A DNA stretch of 64,000 bases from Apoderus coryli (Eukaryota > Arthropoda > Insecta > Coleoptera > Attelabidae): NCBI GenBank assembly GCA_911728435.2, contig OU452205.1, positions 16,622,260 through 16,686,259 of the forward strand, read 5' to 3'. Below, one piece after another: positions 43,334-54,735 of the stretch (positions within the stretch are counted from its first letter, which is position 1; each line of letters starts with the position of its first letter). The translations under genes were made by a program, and so were the position numbers. The notes under the pieces were generated by a model. That model saw nothing but the letters and a program-made list of their open reading frames with translations. It was not told the DNA's origin and made no database searches.

Positions 43334-45083
43334 CTTAAGATGATTTTATGTGAATAAACTGAGGTGCGACCGGGAATATCAGAAAACACGGAACAATACT
43401 TTTGCAATAATTGAAGAAAACTATTTTTATCAGCAACACCCAGATTACAATCATTCACTACCAGAGAAAAATTCTTAGAACACGGCCCTTCGCTACCTGT
43501 AGAAACCAAGGGCATGGTGGTATTCAAAATCGAGTTGACCTTTAAACTTTTCTCAGGTGAAAAGGCATGAGGAACATCTATCTCTGCCAAGCTGATTTTC
43601 GGTTATTTACCTGAAATGAAATGCATTTATCGGCCAACTTTATTTCGGCACTATAAAAGCGCAGAAAGTCACATCCCAGTATGACTGGATGTGAAAGATC
43701 TTTAATTATTAAAAATTCAAAATTAAAGTTCAAATATTGAGTCGAACTGTCAATTGAGCCTGTATTGACACCTTAGCACTTGCTTTTAAATGCGCCAATA
43801 ATTCTGACGCCTGTAACAGAAAAAAACGGTATAATGTTATGACTATTGCTCAATGCGGTCCATACATCACTTGATATTGCACATACCCTGCTACCTGTAT
43901 CCAACAATGCTGCGAAGCGTAACCCATAAAGCATAATTGAAATGAATGGACAATGGTCTTCCAGAGAAGCTCCGTGATCACCATCACATTCATCCTCTAT
44001 TTTTGACAAGTAAGATATTATTAACTTCAGCCCCCACACAGTCTAGTGAAGGTTGGGGGTAACCTCGTTTCCCGGAATTTCACCGTCAGTACCGTCATCG
44101 ACAACAGAATTGTGCAAAGTGTCAATACAGGTAAGATTTCTAGTTATATCTCAATATTTATTAGCTGTAGCTCTTTGACATTCCATATTTTTCTTTTCTA
44201 CTAAATTGTGTTTTACAAAATTCGAGTTATCAAATTTGTTTTGTGAATAATGTCTGTCCGTGGTAGAGTTCTTAAAAAAATCATCAGCGTGTCGTAACCT
44301 AGCAACTGCCTGAAAAAAAAATGTGCAACCAAGTAGGTAACACACAAGCAACGCTTGGGGGAAAATGTGGAGCTATTTGTGCTATTAGCTCCTCCACCGA
44401 GTACGGAGGTTGTACATTTTTAGCGGCAGATACCCAATAGTTGAAATGATCAACAAATAAACCGTGTTTGTATTGATCGCTTTCCAATTTATCTTTAATT
44501 TTTCTTTGAACTTCCGAGTTGCAAAAATGATCTAAAAATTCTTTTCGAAAACTTTATTATTAATCAAAATTACAATAGTTTTAAATGGAATTGCTTGTAT
44601 ATTAACACTAGACTCAAGAATGTTAAGAAATTCCACTGGCTGCATGCTATTCTCACCCTCAAACCTTGGCAAGAACTGGCATACATCCCTGATTGAAAAT
44701 AAATTTTCATTTAAGTTCAAGTTAGGAAAATTTGTAACTAACCTCTCTATATTTGTGTTTGGTACACCCTGTACATTATTAGGTAAAAAATTAACACGCA
44801 GGGTATCACCAACAGCTTCAACTTATTTTGGTAACTCCAAAGTTACTGAATCGAAGTTTCTGGACAACACAGTTTGTGGTGTAGCGAAATTTAGAGTTCT
44901 CTGGACACTAGGGGTACGTTTTATTGCACCACCAGAAACTGACTCAGTATTCTTCTACAAAGTTGAAACGGCATTTTTAGACAACAGGTCATTAGAAGAA
45001 AAATGTACAGTCCTACCAGAGTTCAGTCTTGTATAATCAGGTCTTCGACGTAAATTATAATTTGAGGATGGTGTTCTATCCAT
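43170..45083 (-). pseudogene. Gypsy-type LTR retrotransposon gag-protease remnant
   Basis: Minus strand from an ATG at 45083: RTPSSNYNLRRRPDYTRLNS, gag core FSIRDVCQFLPRFEGENSMQ at 44710-44640, then a protease segment RFAALLDTGSRVCAISSDVW (DTG active site) at 43920-43860, then LLQKYCSVFSDIPGRTSVYS, the linker that precedes RT in Gypsy elements. In-frame stops and shifts occur throughout, RT and integrase are absent, and no LTRs were recognised. The end of this sequence forms part of the 703 bp duplicated unit. Described as a broken relic only. Confidence 0.72.
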
Positions 45084-46121
45084 TTTTTACAGAACTTCAG
45101 CCTACTAGTTGAGCGGTAAGATGTAATGAAACGGGGATTCGTAGCTGAACTAAATGTTCTGTGATTTATTGGAACGTAGGTATATATATGTTTTTATTTC
45201 TAAAAAGAATAACACCCAAAATTACCTACAGATCATAACAACTATAGCAATAATCAAATTAACATTAATAATGCTTACCTAAAAAGAATGACCAAACACT
45301 AAAAACAGGTTTAACAATTTGTAAAAAAATTATCCCCCGCAAATGTATTTCTAAGTTCACACTTCAAAGAACCAAACACATATAATAGCAAATAATGTAG
45401 AAAAGTAACCAATTTCAATCGGCTTATTCTACTAAAAATAATGTTCAAAATAAGTATCAACAATAAGTATAAGTATAAACCACGCATGTTGGGTTGCATA
45501 TCTATACAGCTCACAAATCTAAATACAAATAAGGTTTCATTCCAGTACGTATATTATATATGCAGGGTGTCATGAAATTAGCTTAAAATAATTTAAGGGG
45601 ACATTCTTCAAGCAAAATTAACATGTTTTCTTTCATATGAACATATGAGGGGTATAGATTCAAAATCCGTCAAGTCACGTTTATAACAATTTACAGGAGA
45701 CGTCAAAAACTGATACAGAAGGCTACTGCCTTATTTTTACCTATCTGTTTGATTTAGTTACAATCTAATACAGTGGTTTATTGGAAGAGCACAATAGAAA
45801 ATATTTTTGGGCAGAAGTTTTTACAAAAAACGGTTTTTATATATGGACATGGTGGGATTTGCAGCTAAATTTAGCAAATTCGACTAAAAAGTCCAGAGAA
45901 ACATAGTTTTTTTATGTTTTAATTTAAAGACTATAATAATTTTAGACCAATATTAATTTAGAAAAGATTTTATTATTTGTTCTTAGATATAAACAAACAA
46001 ATTTATGTTGATATAAAGAAACAATTTGTATTTAACAAAGAAGATACTTCACATTCCAGTTCCTTCTTCGGGAGGAAATTCTGTGCATAACTCATTGGTC
46101 AGAAGTTCTGGATCATCCTCA

Positions 46122-47924
46122 TCAGTAGTTAGCATCCTTATAAAATTTTAGATCAGGATTTTCCTGCCAGTCAATTCCATAGTGTAACTCTAACAATTTA
46201 GAAACACTGTGGGCTTTCTGTTTATCGCTTATTCTGCCAGGTTCAATTTGGTCAGGCTTTGTCATATGAATTTTTTTTCCTTTTTTACAGATGCCCCTTG
46301 AAACACTAGTATCGCTATTATAATTAACTTCACCTTGAACTTCAATTGTTCCATTTCGCTTCAAAATTCTAAAACGTTTGCATTGTTAAAACTGAAAATG
46401 GCAAGCTCCTGGTGGCTTAAAAACTTGTGATACTGCGGTTTTCCAATCGAATACATCCCATTCTTCAGTCAATTTAAAAACTGTTGCGTTTTGTTCCAGT
46501 ATGCGTACATACTGCTCCGGATTTACAATAATTTCTGATTTTTTAATTTTCCTTTCGGAAATACCAAACACACGATCTGGCGGCATAAAACTGTGTCCTA
46601 CGATCGGAAATATTAATTCAATACACTGAATATTATCAGGTGCTTTTCTATGCAGAAAACTTGCAAGCATGCCTATCATCGTAATGTTTTTATTTTGGCC
46701 AGGGCAGCCATCTGCAAAGATAAAAATTTCTGTAATAACTTTAGAGAATCTATGTGTGGATAGTTTATGGAATAATGCTGAAGCTATAACACTTGAGTTT
46801 TTTGGTAATTCCAGAGCAGTCCATACATACGCTGTCACTGTGTCAGGATTAAGTTTAGCATTTGATGTACCATTTACAATTGAAAAATTGTAAAAATTAT
46901 ATTGGGAAGAGAAATAAGCTTTCTGGTCAGGTAATTTCGGAAGAGCTAAATTTTTCTGACAATCCATAGAAAAAACTTCCCTTTCCTTGCTGTTAGTTTT
47001 AAGAAGTTTGTAAAATGATTTCGCTTTAAGTTTATGCAATTGCTGCAGAATATTCAGTTCCTTTTTTTTTTCACTTCGTCTTTTTCATTTTTTATGTTTT
47101 CGGTATATTTTAAACAAACAGAACATGCGTCCGTAATAGGAGTTCCAAATCCAATATTATAGTGCGTTGCAAAATACGAACGAAAATAATGTTCCTTAAC
47201 AGTAAGAGAAGGTTCTACTGATATGGTATAAAGTTTGAAGAGCTTTCTTATATTCAGGTCACATGGTAGATACATTTTTTTCTTGACTTGACTCCTACAA
47301 TAGTGGGATTCCCCGCATTTAAAACTCTCAATAAAATTACTCATAGCTAGCTTCTTTTGGTCATTTTTTTCTAGAACGCGATCGCCTCCTCTATTTTCAG
47401 TTGGAGTTTTTCCTTCAAAGAAAAATCGCTTTACACTTTACACCTTGAATTCTATCCTTTTTCAAGTTCAAAATTTTCATAAAGGCATTTCTACAAATTC
47501 GAATCCATTCGCCGCCTTTTTTTGGTATTCTATAATCTATTGATATCTGTTTTTGATGAACTGTGCTGCCTATATCTCTCTGTACTCGACTTCTTCTCCT
47601 TTTGGGTAGCTTAGCATCGCAACATTTTAAAATGAAAGCATGGAATTTCATAAAATCTTGCATGAACAAATTGCAGTTCCTTCATTGTTAAGGAGTTACA
47701 TTTCAGTAACTCAGTTTTATGACAACATCTCGGTTTTTCCGGCAAACCTGTAGCCGAATATCTAAAAACATTACACGATTAATTCGTTTCAGTGATAATT
47801 TAGTTTGCCTTTATTGTTACCTCTTTTTGGTAGCGACCACTCTTTTGTGTTTATCACGCTGCAGGATTCTTTTTCGACTACATTCTGGAGTCGTCTTTTC
47901 TATAGAAATACCAATATTATCCAT
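46122..47924 (-). pseudogene. Broken gene of an uncharacterised, putatively DDE-type transposase family
   Basis: Minus strand, ATG at 47924 (MDNIGISIEK), with stops, frameshifts (near 47385, and in a poly-A run near 47050) and a stop at about 46386. Conserved pieces in order: IDYRIPKKGGEWIRICRNAF, EGKTPTENRGGD, FIESFKCGESHYCRSQVKKK, ITDACSVCLKYTE, FSMDCQKNLALPKLPDQ, EIFIFADGCPGQNKN, VGHSFMPPDRVFGISERKI, KCKRFRIL, then YGIDWQENPDLKFYKDA. The order matches a protein family found uncharacterised in many invertebrate genomes (I recall the Pfam label DUF7869, unverified). FADGCPGQNKN and PPDRVFGISE could supply the second and third acids of an RNase-H-like DDE core, with MDC as the first. Its place between TIRs supports a transposase role; function is inference. 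Confidence 0.68.
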
Positions 47925-48294
47925 CACAAGAAAATAATAGTGAATCTACGTAGTATATAGTTTTACTCCGAATAACGTCCGAACACAACTAACAAACACA
48001 ATAACATTACCGCCTAATAAGTACTGAAAACCGTTAGCGCAGTTCACGTGACGGTCCAAACGTTTTGCAATTGGCCAAAACGGACTTGGCGGTGTTTGCA
48101 AATAAACGTTTTTGGACAAGACGGCTTTTGCAGTAATAAGGGTATTTTCTCCCTTATTAATGGTTTATGGTGGAATATGCATCTAAATTATGTTTGACCT
48201 TATGCATGTACTTATAAAGACCAAATTCCCGTATCTAACTCAGATTTCATAAAAATGTGACTTGGCGGGTTTTGCATCTACACCCCTCATATAT

Positions 48295-48542
48295 CGAAAA
48301 ATGCTTCGTTTTTCAGATACGGGGTGTTATTTGTAAATTCCTGACGATGGGTTTTTTGTAATATTTCCGAAACGCGTCTCGATGTCAAAATGAAATTGCA
48401 TCATATTTTTTAATAATCCTACAAAGATACGTAAGTGTGCCAAATTTCATTTTGGTATCGAGATGCGTTTCGGAAATGTTACTAAAAACCCATCGTCAGG
48501 AATAACACCCTGTATCTGAAAAACCAAGCATTTTTCGATATA
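48295..48542. repeat. Palindromic insertion (about 120-bp arms) inside the TIR element
   Basis: CGAAAAATGCTTCGTTTTTC and CAGATACGGGGTGTTATT face AATAACACCCTGTATCTG and AAAACCAAGCATTTTTCG. Inner CCTGACGATGGGTTTTT faces AAAAACCCATCGTCAGG, and TTTCCGAAACGCGTCTCGAT faces ATCGAGATGCGTTTCGGAAA. Probably a MITE or a secondary foldback of the host element. Confidence 0.7.
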
Positions 48543-48626
48543 TGTTCATATGAAAAAAAAATCTTATTTTCGCTTGTAGAATGTCCCCTTAAATTATTTT
48601 AAGCTAATTTCGGGACACCCTGTATA

Positions 48627-50975
48627 CAGGGTGAACTATCTATAACTATATATATAACTATAACACTCAGTACAAAAATTTTAACTGGAGGTCGACAAAA
48701 ATAAGATTTAACAGAATCGCCTTTCAAAAAATTTCCAACATTTTTATTAAGGCGGAAAATACTTTTTTTGTATTAAACTCCCTTTTTACGACGCCTATGA
48801 CCGCCTGCCCAACTGAAGTTTAAACTAGACATTAGTTTAAAGGTTATAATACAGCGACATGTTGCCAAGTGTATCGATTTACCGAGCATTTAAAGTAAAA
48901 AATGTATTTAGAAAATGTAGATGATTTTGACTTGCAATCATGCGAAATATTAAATATTATGTTAGCACCACATAACACTTGTGTGTGTTATGTGGTTAGC
49001 ACCTACCTTTCGGATATGTCTAACATGCCATAGAATGATTTTTGAACTTCATGGGGGTTTTCCTCGTTCACTCTTCTTGTTTAATGTCAGGTACTCAGCG
49101 CGACGACCACGACAAGGTGGATCCCCTCCGTCAGAAAAACCCTAAAGGGTAACAGAAAACACACAAATGCAAATAACGCTAGCACTTCAAAGCACTACAA
49201 CAGCAAATGTTCAAAGAGGCCACTGTTAACTTCACTTTATTTACGCGCTTAATCACTGAACTTCGGATACGTGCAAAAACACCAGAATTATTGCGGATTC
49301 GATCCGCTGCCCCTCAATTTGTAGACGTAACTGCTGTTCATCACCAATCTCCGTTTCATAGACAATAGTCCTCATGTAGATATCAAATTATTATTATTTT
49401 ACATAAATCGTTCATGTTTTACAACAGGAACTTCTCACTCATTACAATAATAATATGTATGCCTACAACCTATACCGTAAATTGTTGTGCTTCAAATTGA
49501 ATCTTAAAGTTACACTAATTCGGCCGATCACTTTCATCACAAAAGTTAAACAAACAAATCATAGATAGGTGTTTATTGAAACAATCTTAAATCTTTACTT
49601 AGCAAAAAATATCAACTAACTTGTGCTTATAAATTACATTGACATACAAAAGATATTTAACAGTTCACAATTTCCTAAAAACTAAAACATAAGTCGAATT
49701 CACTCCATGACCTATTATAACCGGTTTAACTTTTTGCATTCACGCGATCCCGGTTATTGGCGGTTTCACTAAGATGACGTCACGCAAAAGACCATCATGA
49801 CATCACAGATAACATGTGTATGTTAGCTGTGACATATTTTCTTTGCGCTTTCACAAGAGTCCCAAACCATCAGAAACAGTCGGGATTCTACGCAAACTAA
49901 TGACGTGACATGATCACCTACGGCTCATCTCACTTGATTTTTTTTTTGTAAAAGGAACGTGAAACTCAACATTGTCATTAGCTAATTGGCGTGAATTCGA
50001 CTAATGTTTTAGTCTTCAGGAAATTGTGAACTGTCAAATATTTTTTGTATGTCAATATAACTTTAGCATACTTATGTACAAGTTTGTTGTTAGTAGTTAT
50101 TTTTTGCTATTAACAGTAAATATTTAAGATTTCATTAATAACAAAATTGCTGCTTTGCAAAAACAAATTCCCAAAATATTTATCATATTATAATGCAGGT
50201 TTATACCGTAAGATTATTAACCGTATTTTTTATTTGTTTTAATAAACACTTATCTATGATTTGTTTGTTTAAATTTTCTGATGAAAGTGAACGAAATTAG
50301 CGTAACTTTAAGGATCAATTTGAAGCACAACAATTTACGGTATAGATTGTAGGCACATATTATTATTGTGATGAGTGAGAAGTTTCTGTTGTAAAACATG
50401 AACGATTTATGTAAAATAATAATAGTTTTAGATCTACATGAAGACTTGTCTATGAAACGGAGATTGGTGATGATGAAATTCAGTGATTAAGTGCGGAAAT
50501 AAAATGAAGTTAACGGTGGCCTCTTCGAACATTTGTTTTTTTCGCTACGCGAGAAGTCGTAAAAATAACCCATTTGAATAAAATAATCGGACATTTTAGT
50601 GTGTTTGCGGCTTTTATTAGTGTAGTTGTTCAATATGCTAAAATATCCTTTTAGCAGGTTCCAAAAGCGAAGAAGTAATGTACCATTATGCAGATGAACT
50701 TATTTATCAGGTATTTTAATTATTATTATTAACAAAACTGTTCATTTTCGCCGTCTCTACAATTGGCAACGCCGCGAATATTAACCCTACAGCTGTTATA
50801 TGTTGGAGGTCATATTGAAAAATTATTGTCATGGGCGCCGATTTACCGGGGAAAAACGTGGATTTGCCCCATTTTGTAAACATCGAATAAAAATTCCGAA
50901 ACAAATTTTTTATAGTTTTTCATGCTTCTCTGAGCACGTGGTTAAAATTTTTGTACTGAGTGATAGTTTACCCTG
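48627..50975. mobile_element. 2.35-kb giant foldback element (CAGGGTGAACTATC ends)
   Basis: CAGGGTGAACTATC..CACTCAGTACAAAAATTTTA at the left is mirrored at 50940-50975; TATA flanks both ends. Inside, a second, much longer inverted repeat runs from about 49200-49710 against 50030-50560. Examples: TTTACATAAATCGTTCATGT/ACATGAACGATTTATGTAAA; CAATTTACGGTATAG/CTATACCGTAAATTG; AATCACTGAA/TTCAGTGATT. Arms contain indels. The 300 bp spacer has CRE-like TGACGT motifs. No coding capacity. Confidence 0.8.
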
Positions 50976-51342
50976 TATATGTATGTATGTATACTGAGAG
51001 AAAATATTCACTTAAAGTGAGTCAACTTGTAGTTGAATAATAACTATATATATTATATAAAAAATGACTAAGTTGTATTCCGATATTGCCCATGTAAAAG
51101 GACCGGATTGTATATTTATTATAATTTCTGAAAGCAGGTAATTTTGTGGCCACGTGGAAGTGTTCACTTATGTTACGGCTTGCAATAATTTTAAAACATT
51201 TATATATTATTACAGACCTGTGGCACATTTGCATTTTTTACCTGGTGATTTTCTACACAATAGGATTAAACCAGGTAGTTTATTACAGTTGATAAGCCAA
51301 AACCATTTTTCGTGAAAACAACTATACATGGCTAGTTTTATA

Positions 51343-51688
51343 CAGGGTGGTCCAACGAAAAGTTTGCACCTAGCTTTTCTCTTTTTTTTGTAGTCGAATG
51401 CGAAAATGCTCGGACACGTCGATTTTGCTTTTGAGGGGGACACATTTTAAACATATTTTTCGATCTGCGCCTTTAACCCCCTAGCGGGGGTGAGTAACAA
51501 CCCTAAAATTTTAAATGGAAAGAGGGGTCTAATGACATATCATTTGAAAGGACACAAAATTGTCTTTCTAATGATACCCTATTTGTCGAATTTTACTAAA
51601 ACAGTTAATACGAAAACGACTTTAAAGACATTAAGCCGATAATTTTGGTATTAATGAGAAATACAAATAAGTTTTAATTATTACGACT
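51343..51688 (+). repeat. Left terminal inverted repeat of the DD41D transposon
   Basis: About 346 bp, including AACCCCCTAGCGGGGGTGAG, itself a small palindrome (CCCCCTAGCGGGGG) that could form a hairpin at both ends. Serves as transposase binding region. Confidence 0.88.
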
Positions 51689-51911
51689 GAAAACAACTAC
51701 AATCATTTCTAAATTATTTACTTTGAAGAAAAACGGGATTTCAAAAACACTATCTTATTTATCAGAACTAAATTCCTCACTAATCGTTTGCGTTTTTTGT
51801 TGAAATAAAAACTGCAGATACGTGTAGGAAAAGAATTTACACCGTTTATTTTAGTCTTTTCATTGATTCAGTTTGGTTGCTTCTCAAGTTATTTTACTTT
51901 TACCGTACAAA

Positions 51912-52985
51912 ATGATTTATTCCATTCTAGAACGAGTTGAAATTGTTAAACTTTATTTTCAAAATAATAGTAGTGCTAGACTTACGGCTCGCTTATTTAA
52001 TGAGAGACATCCCGATAAAAATGTGAATGATGTGTACGTTGGCAAGTTAGTTAAAAAGTTTGTAGATACCGGATCTGTCTGTAATGTAAAACACCAGCCG
52101 CAGAAACCGATCAGAAATGAAGCTGTGGAAGTCGCTGTTTTAGGGCATGTTGAAATGGATCATAGTCAAAGTACCCGTCAACTAGCTGAAGCCTCAGGTG
52201 TCTCCCGTTCGTCCATAATACGAATTTTAAAAGCGTACAAATTTCATCCGTACAAAATCAAATTAGTACAGGAACTAAATGAGGATGATCCTGATAGAAG
52301 GCTGCAATTTTGTGAAGCAATGAGCCAGCGTTTAATTGAAGATCCGCAATTATTATTTAACATTTGTTTTTCCGACGAATGCACATTTTATTTGAATGGA
52401 GCTGTAAATAGGCACAATTGCCGTTACTGGGATGACAGTAACCCACATTTATTCCGTGAGGTTCATACCCAGTATCCTCAAAAAATAAACGTCTGGTGTG
52501 GCATATTAGGAAATCATATTATAGGACCACTTTTTATTCCTGGAAATTTAACTGGTGAAGTGTACCTAAACATGCTTGAAGACACAATTGATCCTTTAAT
52601 AACACAAATAATAGAAGATGACCAAAATCATACTGCTGATCGGCTTTATTTCCAGCAAGATGGAGCACCTCCGCACTATGTGGCTCCTGTAAGACAGTTC
52701 TTAGATGACCGGTTCCCTGGACGGTGGATTGGAAGGAGGGGCCCAATTGAATGGCCTGCCAGGTCACCGGATTTATCGCCTTTAGACTTTTTTCTTTGGG
52801 GGCACTTAAAAAATAAATGTTTTGCCACGAAGCCCGAGTCCATAGAAGATCTTCGCCAACGCATTACAGAAGAGTGCAGAAACATAACACCTGATATGCT
52901 ACAAAATGTTAGAAATAGATTTGAACAAAATCTGTATTATTGTATGGAATCAAATGGGTCACATTTTCAACATTTGTTAATGTAA
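51912..52985 (+). CDS. Mariner-type transposase, DD41D, 357 aa
   Basis: Cut-and-paste transposase. The N-terminal helix-turn-helix (YSILERVEIVKLYFQNNSSA, then RLFNERHPDKNVNDVYVGKL) is of the DUF4817 type, followed by a second HTH (STRQLAEASGVSRSSIIRIL, residues about 89-110). Catalytic acids by position: Asp155 in FSDECTF, Asp250 in YFQQDGAPPHY and Asp292 in SPDLSPLDFFLWG. I count 94 residues between the first two and 41 between the last two, i.e. DD41D, a spacing known from the rosa/VISITOR group. The protein ends GSHFQHLLM. I choose the ATG at 51912 because it begins the conserved MIYS..ER start; an in-frame upstream extension to 51873 lacks similarity. No stops or shifts, so it may encode active enzyme. 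Confidence 0.93.
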   Translation: MIYSILERVEIVKLYFQNNSSARLTARLFNERHPDKNVNDVYVGKLVKKFVDTGSVCNVKHQPQKPIRNEAVEVAVLGHVEMDHSQSTRQLAEASGVSRSSIIRILKAYKFHPYKIKLVQELNEDDPDRRLQFCEAMSQRLIEDPQLLFNICFSDECTFYLNGAVNRHNCRYWDDSNPHLFREVHTQYPQKINVWCGILGNHIIGPLFIPGNLTGEVYLNMLEDTIDPLITQIIEDDQNHTADRLYFQQDGAPPHYVAPVRQFLDDRFPGRWIGRRGPIEWPARSPDLSPLDFFLWGHLKNKCFATKPESIEDLRQRITEECRNITPDMLQNVRNRFEQNLYYCMESNGSHFQHLLM

Positions 52986-53083
52986 CGTTTTAATAAATCA
53001 ATTTAACAGCTTGTTTACTTTTTTTACAAAGCAATGTTAAAACTAACAAACATTGGAATGTACTAACGATTGCAGGTGTTTTC

Positions 53084-53429
53084 ACTCGCAATAATTAAAA
53101 CTTATTTGTATTTCTCATTAATACCAAAATTATCGGCTTAATGTCTTTAAAGTCGTTTTCGTATTAACTGTTTTAGTAAAATTCGACAAATAGGGTATCA
53201 TTAGAAAGACAATTTTGTGTCCTTTCAAATGATATGTCATTAGACCCCTCTTTCCATTTAAAATTTTAGGGTTGTTACTCACCCCCGCTAGGGGGTTAAA
53301 GGCGCAGATCGAAAAATATGTTTAAAATGTGTCCCCCTCAAAAGCAAAATCGACGTGTCCGAGCATTTTCGCATTCGACTACAAAAAAAAGAGAAAAGCT
53401 AGGTGCAAACTTTTCGTTGGACCACCCTG
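53084..53429 (-). repeat. Right terminal inverted repeat of the DD41D transposon
   Basis: Reverse complement of 51343-51688, essentially identical by eye. Confidence 0.88.
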
Positions 53430-53431
53430 TA

Positions 53432-54200
53432 TATAAACTAGTATTAATTCAAAAAACTAGTTTGTCTTATTTCCCTTTTAACTCTAAAATACGCTATAAG
53501 TCTATGGCATTTTAAATGATCATAAAAAACAAACTACTAATTTTATTAGATAACCCATGTTTCATATTTCCTAATAATATAATAATTATTTATCAGAGTA
53601 AAAATACATACCTAGAAGTATCACGAACTATCCCAATGGCGGCTATAAACGGTATTTTACAAAAAGAAATGTGTAAAATACAATATTATGCAATCCATAA
53701 TACAATAGCATGACGTCAAACACATAATGCAAATAATGACGGAGTTCTATATTACGTCACAGTTCACAATGTACGCTGTATTATAGCGGGGTCACACATA
53801 CTAGCCTTATTACGACACGTGACATGGGAAGACAGAGCGGCACAAAAAACAGTTCATGTCGATGACTAAAGTCCTGGTTTTCGATCAGGATGAAATTATC
53901 GCGTTGAGCGTTAGTAGACGATTTTATTATTATTATTTTCGGGTGGGGCTTAAGGCTGCTGCGCAAGCGTTTGGATTCTATTCAGGTGTACAATGCCAAG
54001 GAAAAAAATGTTTGAGTGAAATTGCATAAAGATATACATGATAAACACGCCTAAAGTCTATAATAAAAATAACGTTTTTCTACATCAAAACGTATTTATT
54101 TTAAAACCTTAAATCATTCCAACACTTAGCCAAATTTAAATCATATGTAACTTTAAAAGCTGTCAATTTATACGAGCTTAATTATTGCTTGGCATTTGTG
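53432..54200. other. Non-coding AT-rich stretch
   Basis: Nothing recognised beyond short frames and small simple repeats (ATT)n near 53925. Confidence 0.4.
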
Positions 54201-54720
54201 ATGCAAATTGAATTTAACGATATCATTTCTCGTAAACGAACCCTTCATCAGCACCAAGCACAAATTTTTCTATATGTTTAGTATCCACGTTGGCAATCAA
54301 ATTCGCGCACACGATAAATATGTGACATTTGAAATCTCGCAAAAAAGTTTATCAAAAACTATTCGTAATTTCGGGATTTTCAAACAAGATCGTGCCAGTA
54401 TTGATGATGTTTTCTTACTATGTCTAACCGAACCCTCCAATTCCCTAATCGAAGTGGAGACTTAATCAACGACTTACAACATAATATAAACCCTGGTTTA
54501 ATAGTTAATCTGTCTATTAAGAGGCAAAAGACCAATAGGTACAAGATTAATTGCAAATTTCGAACCAAGAGATAATTAGAGCAGTTAAATACGTATGAAT
54601 CAGTGAAAATATTTTCCAAACAAAAATGCAATTATTTAAATAGGATTATTTTTAACGTTATAGAGTTAATCGAATGTTTGAAAAGGGTTATTAAATATAA
54701 GTGCGTTCCCATAATCTAAA
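54200..54720 (+). pseudogene. Possible Penelope-like N-terminal remnant with terminal hammerhead relic
   Basis: A hammerhead-like core on the minus strand (54226-54251) is followed on the plus strand by frames with FEISQKSLSKTIRNFGIFKQ and IELIECLKRVIKYKCVP, the latter resembling the basic segment before the RT of PLEs. Weak; the protein similarity may be fortuitous. Confidence 0.3.
54226..54251 (-). ncRNA. Hammerhead-like core, probably decayed
   Basis: CTGATGA (54251-54245), a short stem TCGT-TT-ACGA, GAAA (54229-54226). The sequence after GAAA does not give a good stem III or stem I. Confidence 0.4.
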
Positions 54721-54735
54721 TGTTCTTCATAGATA

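Larger units (their letters stand above)
45563..48622. mobile_element. 3.06-kb TIR element (CAGGGTGTC ends) with novel-type transposase gene
   Basis: Left CAGGGTGTCATGAAATTAGC and right complement of CAGGGTGTCCCGAAATTAGC continue through TTAAAATAATTTAAGGGGAC, ATTCT and on to TTCATATGAACATA, giving arms of roughly 100 bp. The element contains one gene (minus strand) and a nested palindrome near the right end. Flanks are TATATG and TATA; a TA or TATA target duplication is possible but not clean. Its right end is only 4 bp from the next element. Confidence 0.8.
51343..53429 (+). mobile_element. Full-length DD41D mariner-type transposon, apparently intact
   Basis: 2087 bp flanked by TA (51341-51342 and 53430-53431). 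TIRs start CAGGGTGGTCCAACGAAAAG and stay almost identical for about 346 bp on both sides (51343-51688 and 53084-53429); weaker similarity continues about 30 bp further. One uninterrupted transposase gene fills the space between. Near-identical arms and an open frame suggest a recent insertion. Confidence 0.93.

Noticed and set aside
44620..45036. 138-codon plus-strand frame
   Set aside because: Shadow of the minus-strand Gypsy gag region, which has the recognisable protein pattern.
51873..51911. Upstream start of the DD41D transposase
   Set aside because: The 13 extra residues are hydrophobic and unlike the family N-terminus; ATG at 51912 fits the conserved start.
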